Shown here piece by piece: positions 16,984-25,202 of a DNA stretch of 64,000 nucleotides. The DNA is from Schauerella fraxinea (lineage in GTDB: Bacteria; Pseudomonadota; Gammaproteobacteria; Burkholderiales; Burkholderiaceae_B). The notes beneath the pieces were generated by a model. The model searched no databases. It worked only from the letters and a program-made list of their open reading frames with translations, and was not told where the DNA came from. How positions within the stretch are numbered: position 1 is the stretch's first letter; each line of letters begins with the position of its first letter. Position numbers and translations under genes: made by a program. The stretch covers positions 806,001 through 870,000 of the forward strand of contig JAVDKK010000002.1 in assembly GCA_030849945.1 (NCBI GenBank). Reading direction: 5' to 3'.

Positions 16984-17910
16984 CTATTTTGCGGCGGTCG
17001 CTTTCCTGCGCGGCCTGACGGCCCGCATCTCCGCCAGCAGATCATAGAGCTGCTGCGCCGCAGGCGACAGCGAACGCCCGCGGCGCTTGATCAGCCCCAT
17101 CTGGCGTGTAATCACGGGATCTGCCAATGGCACACTCGCCAAGGTGGCATGCTCGTGTGCGGGCATCGCCAACCGCGGTACCGCCGCGATACCCAGGCCT
17201 GCCTCCACCATCCCCAGCAACGTGGTCACGTGGTTGGCTTCGAACAGGCATTGCGGACGATTGGGTGCATTGGCCAGCGCCAGATCCATCAGCATGCGAT
17301 TGCCCGATGTTTTTCCAACCGACACGAAATCGTAGCGGCTGAGTTCGGCCCAGGTCACTTTGCGTTTGCGCGCCAGCGGATGATCCCGCCGGCACGCCAC
17401 GACGAACCGCTCGGTAAGCACGGTCTTGAATTCGATATCGGCCTCCTGGCTGCCCAGGAAATTGAGCCCGAAATCGGCATCGCCCTGCGCCACAGCCACC
17501 AGCACTTCGTTGGCGCTCGCATCGTGCACCTTGACGCGGATGCGCGGAAACTGCTCGTGATACTGCTTCATCACTTGCGGCAGAAAGTAATACACCGCAG
17601 AAGGCACGCAGGCGATCGTGACCTCGCCCATGCGCGACGCCGCGACGTCGCCCAAGCCCAGCAACATGCCATCCAAATCGTCGAGCCACTGCCGCGTCTT
17701 GCGCGCAAAGTCGCGGCCTACCGCCGTAAGCGTGACACGTCGCGTGGTGCGATCCAGCAGCCGTACACCCAACGCTTCTTCCAGCTTATCGATGCGCCGG
17801 CTGAACGCGGGTTGTGAAAGATGAATGGCTTCAGCGGCCGCACGAAAACTCTGCAACTCGGCCACCGCTGCAAAGGCCTGCATATCGGCCAAATCGAATT
17901 TTTGGGTCAT
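16984..17910 (-). CDS. LysR family regulator, probably of the divergent tautomerase/Bug unit
   Basis: 308 aa. The helix-turn-helix is ADMQAFAAVAELQSFRAAAE and IHLSQPAFSRRIDKLEEALG (residues 8-48); the effector domain begins near 90 with MGEVTIACVPSAVYYFLPQV. It is divergent from a 4-oxalomesaconate tautomerase-like gene, an arrangement like the GalR/GalD pair of gallate catabolism in Pseudomonas, though the effector is not shown by sequence. The 112-bp gap contains a TTGCAT-N15-ATGCAA dyad. Confidence 0.87.
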   Translation of the reverse strand: MTQKFDLADMQAFAAVAELQSFRAAAEAIHLSQPAFSRRIDKLEEALGVRLLDRTTRRVTLTAVGRDFARKTRQWLDDLDGMLLGLGDVAASRMGEVTIACVPSAVYYFLPQVMKQYHEQFPRIRVKVHDASANEVLVAVAQGDADFGLNFLGSQEADIEFKTVLTERFVVACRRDHPLARKRKVTWAELSRYDFVSVGKTSGNRMLMDLALANAPNRPQCLFEANHVTTLLGMVEAGLGIAAVPRLAMPAHEHATLASVPLADPVITRQMGLIKRRGRSLSPAAQQLYDLLAEMRAVRPRRKATAAK

Positions 17911-17959
17911 GGGTCGTCTCCGTGCCAGTCGCTATCGCGTCATTCTATTCTTTTGTGGG

Positions 17960-17986
17960 TTGCATCAATACATCCGAAACATGCAA
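17960..17986. promoter_or_regulatory. Dyad in the divergent LysR/tautomerase gap
   Basis: A perfect inverted repeat TTGCAT (17960-17965) / ATGCAA (17981-17986) with a 15-bp spacer lies between the two divergent starts. It is a candidate binding site for the LysR protein. Confidence 0.42.
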
Positions 17987-18022
17987 TTCACAGAATTATC
18001 GATCGCGCCGATCATGCGTTTC

Positions 18023-19111
18023 ATGACGACCTCGATTCCCTGTGTGCTTATGCGCGGCGGCACTTCCCGCGGCCCCTTCTTTCTCAGCGACTGGCTGCCG
18101 GCCGATCTCGCGTTGCGCGATCGCACACTGCTCGCCGCCCTGGGTTCCCCCAACGAACTGCAGGTGGACGGCCTGGGTGGCGGCAATTCACTCACCAGCA
18201 AAGTCGCCATCGTCTCGCGTTCGACCCGCCCCGAATGCGACGTGGATTACCTGTTTGCCCAAGTCAGCGTAGATGAGGCGCGGGTGGATACGCGTCCCAA
18301 CTGCGGCAATATGCTGGCCGGTGTGGGGCCATTCGCCATCGAGCAAGGCCTGGTGGCGCTGGCAGGCGAGAACACGACGCGTGTGCGTGTGTTCAACGTG
18401 AATACGCAAGCGCGCATCGATGTGAAAGTCAGTACCGCCGGCAATCAGGTGCACTACGACGGCGACGTGCACATCGACGGCGTGCCCGGCACCGCAGCGC
18501 CCGTACTGCTGGATTTCCTGGATGCCTGGGGTGGCGTCACGGGGCACGTGTTCCCCACCGGCAATCGGATCGACACCATCCATGGCGTAAACGTGACCTG
18601 CATCGACGCGGCGCAGGTCATGGTGATCATCAACGCCCATCAATTGGGTTTGCGGGGCGACGAAACGCCTGCCGCGCTTGACGCCGACACCGACCTCCTG
18701 GCGCGGCTCGAAGCGATTCGTCTGGAAGCGGGCCGCCGCATGGGCCTGGGCGATGTGACCGACAGCGTGCTGCCCAAGCCCGTGATCGTGGCGCCCGGCC
18801 CCACTGCAGACACGGTGTACTCGCGTTACTTCACCCCCAAGCGTTGCCATCGCTCGCATGCGGTCACCGGTGCGATCGGTGTCGCCGCTGCCCTGCTGCT
18901 TCCACACACGGTTGCCACCGACGACCGCGTCGTGGCGGCGCCCGGTACGCGCCGGGTCACGGTGCTGCATCCCGCAGGCAGCATTCATGTGGATGTCGAA
19001 CTCGCCTCAATCGGTGGCGATATCGCCGTGGTGCAAGCCAGCCTGGTGCGCACCGCCCGAAAAATCTTCGAAGGCACGCTCTTCGTACCGGATCACGTTT
19101 TTCTCAAGTAG
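18023..19111 (+). CDS. PrpF/GalD family isomerase, 4-oxalomesaconate tautomerase-like
   Basis: 362 aa from the ATG at 18023 (MTTSIPCVLMRGGTSRGPFF), which matches the usual PrpF-family start. Family features are LQVDGLGGGNSLTSKVAIVS with a conserved Lys, and DTRPNCGNMLAGVGPFAIEQ with a conserved Cys. GalD interconverts keto and enol forms of 4-oxalomesaconate in gallate/protocatechuate 4,5-cleavage; PrpF isomerises aconitate. MRGGTSRGPFFL fits the GalD group best. No dioxygenase or hydratase of that pathway is adjacent. The Bug gene 54 bp downstream suggests import of a di- or tricarboxylate. Confidence 0.82.
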   Translation: MTTSIPCVLMRGGTSRGPFFLSDWLPADLALRDRTLLAALGSPNELQVDGLGGGNSLTSKVAIVSRSTRPECDVDYLFAQVSVDEARVDTRPNCGNMLAGVGPFAIEQGLVALAGENTTRVRVFNVNTQARIDVKVSTAGNQVHYDGDVHIDGVPGTAAPVLLDFLDAWGGVTGHVFPTGNRIDTIHGVNVTCIDAAQVMVIINAHQLGLRGDETPAALDADTDLLARLEAIRLEAGRRMGLGDVTDSVLPKPVIVAPGPTADTVYSRYFTPKRCHRSHAVTGAIGVAAALLLPHTVATDDRVVAAPGTRRVTVLHPAGSIHVDVELASIGGDIAVVQASLVRTARKIFEGTLFVPDHVFLK

Positions 19112-19165
19112 TACCGGCGGCGCCCCGCGCACCGCCCACAAAAAAACAAGACAGGAGACAACACC

Positions 19166-20215
19166 ATGGACACCCGTTCCCCGATTGCGCATTCCCCGAT
19201 CCACGCCGGTCCGGCCTTTAGCCTGGGCTCGCGCACCCGACCGCAGGCCTGGGTGCTGGGCGCCGCCGCGCTGGCGTTATGTGGCGCGCAACTGGTCGCC
19301 GCCGCCAGCGCCCGTGCCGCTTATCCCGAGCGCCCCATCACGATGATCGTGCCCACGGCGCCCGGCGGCGGCAATGACGCGATCGCACGCGTACTCGGTC
19401 AAAAGCTGTCCACCTTGATGGGCCAGACGGTCATCGTCGAGAACAAGGCCGGCGCCAATGGTGCCATCGCATCCGAACAAGTGGCGCGCTCGCCGGCCGA
19501 TGGCTACACGATTCTGATGGGCTATATCGGCACGCACGGCATGAATCCGGCATTGCAGGCGCTGCGCTACGATCCGCTGAAAGACTTTGCGCCCATCGGC
19601 ATGATCGGCCATTCGCCCACGGTGATGGTGGTCAACCCCAAGGTCCACGCAGGCTCGGTGGCCGATCTGGTAGCCGCCAGCAAAGCGCGCCCCGATGAAC
19701 TCAACTACGCGTCTGCCGGCAACGGTACGGCGCCTCACTTCACCGCCGAGCTCTTCAAAGTGGCAAGCGGCGCGCATCTCATGCACATCCCGTACAAAGG
19801 GTCTGGCCCCGCCATGGCCGATACGATGGCGGGACAAACGCAGGTGATGTTTCCCAGCCTGTTCTCGGCTTACCCCAGCATCGTCAACGGCAAACTGCGC
19901 GCACTGGCGATCGCCGGTCCCAAGCGCGTCGCCATCTTGCCCGATGTGCCCACGATGGCGGAGGCCGGTATCGAAGGCGTGGAAGTCACCCAGTGGTATG
20001 CGTTGTTCGCACCGGCCAATACGCCGCCCGCGGTGGTGGAACTGCTCAATAAAAATATGAACCTCGCCCTGGCGGACAAAGAAGTCGTCAAACGCATCGA
20101 AGAACAAGGCGCGCAAGTGGATACCAGCACGCCCCAGGCGTTGCGCGACACCGTCAAGAGCGAAGTGGCAAAGTGGAAAGTGCTGGTCGAGCAGGCGCAT
20201 CTATCAGCGGACTAG
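19166..20215 (+). CDS. Bug-type tripartite tricarboxylate receptor protein
   Basis: 349 aa. A long N-terminal region ends in a hydrophobic stretch and ASARA (signal cleavage about residue 51), followed by AYPERPITMIVPTAPGGGND. VIVENKAGANGAIASEQVAR and HIPYKGSGPAMADTMAGQTQ are standard Bug segments. GGAGACAACACC precedes the ATG. It is probably co-transcribed with the tautomerase-like gene and should supply its substrate. It is convergent with the GGT-like gene downstream. Confidence 0.92.
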   Translation: MDTRSPIAHSPIHAGPAFSLGSRTRPQAWVLGAAALALCGAQLVAAASARAAYPERPITMIVPTAPGGGNDAIARVLGQKLSTLMGQTVIVENKAGANGAIASEQVARSPADGYTILMGYIGTHGMNPALQALRYDPLKDFAPIGMIGHSPTVMVVNPKVHAGSVADLVAASKARPDELNYASAGNGTAPHFTAELFKVASGAHLMHIPYKGSGPAMADTMAGQTQVMFPSLFSAYPSIVNGKLRALAIAGPKRVAILPDVPTMAEAGIEGVEVTQWYALFAPANTPPAVVELLNKNMNLALADKEVVKRIEEQGAQVDTSTPQALRDTVKSEVAKWKVLVEQAHLSAD

Positions 20216-20280
20216 TCGCTTCGCTTTACCACCACGCCGCCTTCACCGCCTCGATTTCCGATCGCGTCGGCACCGAACCG

Positions 20281-22044
20281 TCAGCACCCCGCTGCATAGG
20301 CCGGCCGGCGGGGGTCGGCTGCCCCCCAGCGAATGCCCGTGGTCAGATCGTGTCTGACCGCGCACATCGCCCCCGCGCGCCAGTTGCGATCGCGCCACCA
20401 TTGCACGGCATGCCCTTTCTCGATCAATGCGTCACCCACGTGGCGCGCAATCAGGTCTTCCAGCATCAACCGGCCGGGCTGCACATTGTGCGGCTCGAAC
20501 GACGACGGAAAACTGAATGTCGCAAAGCGCGGTGCCTCGATGGCGGCCTGCAGATCCATGCCAAACACCTCCACGTTGAGGAACGTCTGCAGCATGGCCT
20601 GGCATTGCACGTCGCCCCCCGGCGTGCCGAAGGGCATCACGTATTCGCCCGGCCGGATGGCCAGCGACGGATTGGGCGTGAGACGTGGCCGGTGTCCGGG
20701 CGCAATCGCGCAAGGATGGCCGGCCTCGGCCCAAGATTGGCTGCCGCGCCCCGACGCGCAAATGCCCGTGCCGGGAATGATCGGCGAGTTGTATGACCCG
20801 TCGCTGGGCGTGGCCGAAAACGCATTGCCATGGCGATCCACCACCGCCACATACGACGTATCCAGCCGGGGATCGGTGCGCGCGCGGTCTTCGGGTTTGT
20901 CGCTGTGCACCGGCCGGCCACCGAACAAGCCCGGTTCACCCGGCGACGGCATATCGGGCAACGCTCGGTCATCTTGGATCAACCCAAGCCGATCCAATGC
21001 GTAGGCCTTGGACAGCAACGCCGCCTGAGGAATATCGCGATAGCGCGGATCGCCGTAGTGCGCTTCGCGATCGGCGAAGGCGAGCTTGATCGTCTCAGTG
21101 AGCAGGTGCACATACGCTGCGGAGTTGTGGCCCAAGGCCGCCACATCGCGCGACTCTAGAATATTCAACATCTGCAGCAAGGTGGGCCCCTGGCACCAGA
21201 AGCCGCAACTGTAGAGCTGCGTGCCGCGAAAATCGGTCGACAACGCAGGCTCGACCTCCACGGCAAAGTCGGCCAGGTCGTCATGCGTGAGCAGGCCGCC
21301 CTCGGTGCGGTGGAAATCCACGATGCTTTTGGCGATATCGCCACGATAGAAGGCGTGGCGCGCAGCGGCCAAGCCCGCGGCGCGGCCTGCTGCGCCATGG
21401 GCGCGCTCTTCATCGGCCATGTATTGCAACGTGCGAGCGAGATCGCTTTGCCGAAAGATATCGCCGGCTGCGGGCGTACGTCCATCGGGTAGATACACGG
21501 CGGCGCTCGACGCCCATCGGCCATAATCCTGCGCATGGTCGGCCAGCACTTCGGCCATCAGCGGATACATCACAAAGCCCTCGCGGGCATAGCCGATGGC
21601 CGCCGCCGACACGTCGCCGAATGACATCGTGCCGAAGCGCTCCAGTGCCGTGATCCACGCATCCGGCGCCGCCGGGATAACGGTGCGCAACACGCCCGCC
21701 GGAATCTTGCCGCCATGGTCATTGAGAAACAGATCGAGCGTGGCGGCGCGAGGCCAATAGCCCAGGCCGGAAATGCTCCACACCTTTTGCGTGTCTGCGT
21801 GATAAACGAGGCATGGCGCCACGCCGCCAAAGTTGACGATATCGCTTTGCACTACACCCAGGGCGATACCGGCGGCCACACCGGCATCGATGGCATTACC
21901 ACCCGCTTGCAGGATGTTCATGCCGGCTTGCGTGGCCAGATAGTGGCCCGCCGAGATCATGTGATTCAAGCCGGCCAACGTGGGACGCATCGCCAGCGGT
22001 GCGCTGCCTTGCGTCAAGTCGTCGGCGCGCTGTGTTGCCTGCAT
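20281..22044 (-). CDS. Gamma-glutamyltransferase-like Ntn hydrolase, second paralogue
   Basis: 587 aa from the ATG at 22044, with GGGAG 6-7 nt upstream. The core matches GGT: GHYLATQAGMNILQAGGNAI, VPAAPDAW-like VIPAAPDAWITALERFGTM, and DTSYVAVVDRHGNAFSATPS, where Thr396 fits the nucleophile position, then PIIPGTGICASGRGSQSW. No signal peptide is visible. It is only distantly like the GGT at 3335-4963. It is the last gene of a five-gene minus-strand unit, 17 bp after a Bug gene. The substrate is unknown. Confidence 0.82.
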   Translation of the reverse strand: MQATQRADDLTQGSAPLAMRPTLAGLNHMISAGHYLATQAGMNILQAGGNAIDAGVAAGIALGVVQSDIVNFGGVAPCLVYHADTQKVWSISGLGYWPRAATLDLFLNDHGGKIPAGVLRTVIPAAPDAWITALERFGTMSFGDVSAAAIGYAREGFVMYPLMAEVLADHAQDYGRWASSAAVYLPDGRTPAAGDIFRQSDLARTLQYMADEERAHGAAGRAAGLAAARHAFYRGDIAKSIVDFHRTEGGLLTHDDLADFAVEVEPALSTDFRGTQLYSCGFWCQGPTLLQMLNILESRDVAALGHNSAAYVHLLTETIKLAFADREAHYGDPRYRDIPQAALLSKAYALDRLGLIQDDRALPDMPSPGEPGLFGGRPVHSDKPEDRARTDPRLDTSYVAVVDRHGNAFSATPSDGSYNSPIIPGTGICASGRGSQSWAEAGHPCAIAPGHRPRLTPNPSLAIRPGEYVMPFGTPGGDVQCQAMLQTFLNVEVFGMDLQAAIEAPRFATFSFPSSFEPHNVQPGRLMLEDLIARHVGDALIEKGHAVQWWRDRNWRAGAMCAVRHDLTTGIRWGAADPRRPAYAAGC

Positions 22045-22061
22045 GATTGTCTCCCTATGGA

Positions 22062-23090
22062 TCACTGCGGCACGATGCCCAAACGCTGGGTCACGTCCTG
22101 CCACTTTTTATATTCGGCACCGATGAACGCGGCGAATGCCTCCGGCGTCGTGCCCTTGATCAGCACGTCGCGCTCGTCCATGGCGTGGCGCACCTCGGGC
22201 GATTGCAATGCCTTCACCGTGGCTTGCTGGACCGCATCGATAATCGGGCGCGGCGTGCCGGCAGGCGCCAGGATGCCGTACCACGAGCCACCCACCAATT
22301 GCGGATAGCCGGCTTCAACGGTGGTTTGCACGTCCGGTGCCTTGGCAAGCCGCTCATCGTTCAACAGTACGATCGCCTTGAGCTTGCCTTCGCGAATCAA
22401 CGGCAATGTGGTGCCCGGCGTTTCGAGCGTGTATTGCACATGCCCGCCCATCAGATCGTTGACCAGCGCGGCGCTGCCCTTGTATGCCACGTTGACCGTG
22501 TTGATCTTGGCATCCATGTTGAGCAATTCGGTGAAGAAGTAATTGGCGGTGCTGTTGCCCGGCGACGCATAGTTGACCTCGCCTGGATGGGCGCGCGCGT
22601 AGGCGATCAACTCGGCCAGATTATTGGGCGGAAACGCCGGGTTGGCCACCATGATGAAGGGGCCGTTGCCCACCAGCGTGATCGGTGCCAGATCCTTGAT
22701 CGGATCGTATTGCAGGCCTTTCATCGTCAGTGGCGCACCGGTCAAGGGCGACGCGGTCGCGAACAACAACGTATACCCATCGGGCTCGGCCCGCACCACC
22801 TGCTGTGTGGCGATGGTGCTGCTCGCCCCGGGACGGTTTTCGACCACCACCTGCTGCCCCAGCGTTTTGGAAAACTGTTGGGCAATCAGGCGCGCCACCG
22901 TATCGGTGCCGCCGCCCGGCGGATAGCCCACCACCAGCTTGATGGGTTTGGTGGGCCATGGTGCGGCTGCGACCGTGCGCCCCGTCATGCTCAGCGCCAC
23001 GACGGCGGCGATCAGCATTGCAGTCATCCCCCACTGCAGATGTCGGCGCATCATCCCCGTGCGAACCGCTGTGGCATTTCGATGGATCAT
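22062..23090 (-). CDS. Bug-type tripartite tricarboxylate receptor protein
   Basis: 342 aa from the ATG at 23090, with AGGGG 8 nt upstream. The signal peptide ends near TGRTVAA, followed by APWPTKPIKLVVGYPPGGGTD. VENRPGASSTIATQQVVRAE and NVAYKGSAALVNDLMGGHVQ are typical. It lies between another Bug gene (36 bp upstream) and the GGT-like gene (17 bp downstream). Two adjacent Bug genes in one unit suggest two related ligands. Confidence 0.93.
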   Translation of the reverse strand: MIHRNATAVRTGMMRRHLQWGMTAMLIAAVVALSMTGRTVAAAPWPTKPIKLVVGYPPGGGTDTVARLIAQQFSKTLGQQVVVENRPGASSTIATQQVVRAEPDGYTLLFATASPLTGAPLTMKGLQYDPIKDLAPITLVGNGPFIMVANPAFPPNNLAELIAYARAHPGEVNYASPGNSTANYFFTELLNMDAKINTVNVAYKGSAALVNDLMGGHVQYTLETPGTTLPLIREGKLKAIVLLNDERLAKAPDVQTTVEAGYPQLVGGSWYGILAPAGTPRPIIDAVQQATVKALQSPEVRHAMDERDVLIKGTTPEAFAAFIGAEYKKWQDVTQRLGIVPQ

Positions 23091-23126
23091 GATTTTTCCC
23101 CTGCGTCACCGACACGGTGCCGGCGG

Positions 23127-24101
23127 TTAGTTGTTGGCACTCAACCCAAGCTTTTTGACGACATCCCGTTCGATCTCGAATTGTTCGGCGGCATAGCGGG
23201 CATAGTCGGCGCTGTCCATGTATACGAGCTCCTGCCCATACTGCACCAGCACTTTCTTGAACGCCGCCGACTCGGCAACGCGTTTGAAGGTGTCGTGCAA
23301 GGTGCGCAGCACGTCAGGCGGAAGATCCTTAGGTGCGGCAATGCCGAATGGCGCATAGGCGGCCGGCGTACCGTCGATCTCGTGCAGGGTGGGCACATCG
23401 GGATACTGCGGGCTGCGACGATTGCCCCACGTCACGAGCATGCGCATTTTTCCGGACTGCACCATCGGCAACACGGTGGTGGATCCCGCGTACGCCTGCA
23501 GTTGCCCACTCAACGCACCCTGAATCACCTCCGATTCGCCCTTGTAGGGAATGTGGCGCCAGGTGACGCCGTTGCGCGCGGCAATGTCCTCCATCATGAC
23601 GTTGGACGCGCTGCCGACGCTCGCCGTGCCATATGCGATATCGTTCGGATGCGCTTTCGCATAAGCGATAAATGCAGCCCAATCCTGGTACGGCGCGTCG
23701 GCCGGCACGGCCACGCCGAGTGTGTAGCCGCTGAGCGCCATGATGTAGGTGAAGTCACGGTTGGGGTGGTACCCCATGTCCTGGATGTGAGGCATGCGAA
23801 ACACCGGGCTGGGCAAGATAGCGAGTGTGTAGCCATCAGGCGGTGCGCTGGCGAGCGTGCGCGCACCCATCGTCGCGCCGGCACCGCCTTTGTTCTCGAC
23901 CACGATGGCCTGCCCAAGCTCGGGCGCGGCAAGCTCGGCAAACTTGCGCACGACGATGTCGGTAGACCCCCCTGGCTGGTACGGCACAACGATTCTGATG
24001 CTGCGCGCAGGATAATCGGCGGCCTGCGCGACGCTCGTCCCCCCGACGATCAACGCGGTCGCGGCGAGAAAAACAGCGAGATCTTTACGGCTGTAGCGCA
24101 T
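23127..24101 (-). CDS. Bug-type tripartite tricarboxylate receptor protein
   Basis: 324 aa from the ATG at 24101 (MRYSRKDLAVFLAATALIVG), with GAGG 7 nt upstream. The signal peptide ends near TSVAQA, followed by ADYPARSIRIVVPYQPGGST. VVENKGGAGATMGARTLASA and HIPYKGESEVIQGALSGQLQ fit the family. It starts 16 bp after the dipeptidase-like gene, so the two are almost certainly co-transcribed. Confidence 0.92.
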   Translation of the reverse strand: MRYSRKDLAVFLAATALIVGGTSVAQAADYPARSIRIVVPYQPGGSTDIVVRKFAELAAPELGQAIVVENKGGAGATMGARTLASAPPDGYTLAILPSPVFRMPHIQDMGYHPNRDFTYIMALSGYTLGVAVPADAPYQDWAAFIAYAKAHPNDIAYGTASVGSASNVMMEDIAARNGVTWRHIPYKGESEVIQGALSGQLQAYAGSTTVLPMVQSGKMRMLVTWGNRRSPQYPDVPTLHEIDGTPAAYAPFGIAAPKDLPPDVLRTLHDTFKRVAESAAFKKVLVQYGQELVYMDSADYARYAAEQFEIERDVVKKLGLSANN

Positions 24102-24117
24102 GATGTGCCTCGAAGGA

Positions 24118-25137
24118 TTAGTGGGTTGACCAGATGGCGTCGTATACGCGAACAAAATTGCCGCCAAGTACACCCAGGATTTGCGCGTCACTCAAACCGC
24201 CATCCGCCAATGCCTGGGTGAGCCGGGCGTAATAGGCCGGTGTCGGGGTCTCCACGGGATAGCGCGCTTCCATTACGTCGCCGAACGCATTGGAGAAATC
24301 GCCGCCCGAAGCGGCGTATTTCGTGCGGGACATCACCATCACATGACGCACAGCTTCATACGTGTCCACTGCGGGAAAGTCAGTGCCTATCCCGACGTGC
24401 TCGTAACCGACCAAGTCGCCGATGTATTTGATGTTGGCGACGAAATCGTCCAACGTGGGCTGCTGCCTGGGGTCGCCGCGCCAGTTCAGATAGGCGTGGA
24501 TGCTGCAACCGATCACGCCGCCGCTTTGCGCCACGGCCTTGATCACCTCGTCGGATTTATTGCGCGGCCGCTGAATCACGGCGTTCGCATTTGCATGCGT
24601 CAGCAATACCGGACGACTGCTGTGGTGCGCCGCATCCAGGCACGTTTGCGCCGCGCAATGACTCAGGTCGATCGCGATACCGACGCGATTGAGTTCGTGC
24701 ACGGCTTCGATGCCGAAACTGGATAACCCTGCATTACGCTTTTCAAGACATCCATCGCCGATCAGGTTCGCTTCGTTGTAGGTCAATTGAATGACGCGGA
24801 TGCCAAGGGTGTGAAACAGCGCAATACGCTCCAGACGATCGCCGAGGGGCCTGCCATTCTGCCAGCCCATGATCAACCCCAGACGACCGGATGCCTTGGC
24901 GCGCGTGATATCTCCCGCGCGCTCGACGAGCAGCCAGTCCGAATCGGGCGCCAGGCAGCGCTCGCGCCACGTCATCGCATCGCAGAGCGCCTGCTCGAAA
25001 TCCGACCGCATGTCCGTCACCGTCAGATTGATGGCACTCACCCCGCCTGCCAGCATGTCGCGGGTATTGCCGTCGCTGAAGAACACCAGCCCGTCGACCA
25101 CTACCGCGCTGTCGTGCAACTCGGATACCGCAACCAT
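24118..25137 (-). CDS. M19 (renal dipeptidase-like) family protein with altered metal site
   Basis: 339 aa from the ATG at 25137, preceded by AAGGGAG. The family fold shows in GIRVIQLTYNEANLIGDGCL, GIAIDLSHCAAQT (His160), PVLLTHANANAV (His181) and YEHVGIGTDFPA. Typical M19 enzymes carry VDGHND with two zinc ligands near the N-terminus; here it reads VVVDGLVFFSDGN, with no His-X-Asp. The usual metal-bridging Glu position appears as GWQNGRP (Gln93). Dipeptidase activity is therefore doubtful; a different hydrolytic role or a mononuclear site is possible. It is second in the five-gene unit. Confidence 0.82.
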   Translation of the reverse strand: MVAVSELHDSAVVVDGLVFFSDGNTRDMLAGGVSAINLTVTDMRSDFEQALCDAMTWRERCLAPDSDWLLVERAGDITRAKASGRLGLIMGWQNGRPLGDRLERIALFHTLGIRVIQLTYNEANLIGDGCLEKRNAGLSSFGIEAVHELNRVGIAIDLSHCAAQTCLDAAHHSSRPVLLTHANANAVIQRPRNKSDEVIKAVAQSGGVIGCSIHAYLNWRGDPRQQPTLDDFVANIKYIGDLVGYEHVGIGTDFPAVDTYEAVRHVMVMSRTKYAASGGDFSNAFGDVMEARYPVETPTPAYYARLTQALADGGLSDAQILGVLGGNFVRVYDAIWSTH

Positions 25138-25202
25138 AAATGCTCCCTTGCCTGTAGATGAAGACACCGCTATAGGTGCCCGTGGCGACGCTGGCGTCGC
25201 AA

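Noticed and set aside
22047..24221. A 724-codon open frame on the plus strand opposite two Bug genes
   Set aside because: It is antisense to well-supported genes, has biased composition rich in His, Arg and Gly, and shows no family motif. Long antisense frames are common in GC-rich DNA.
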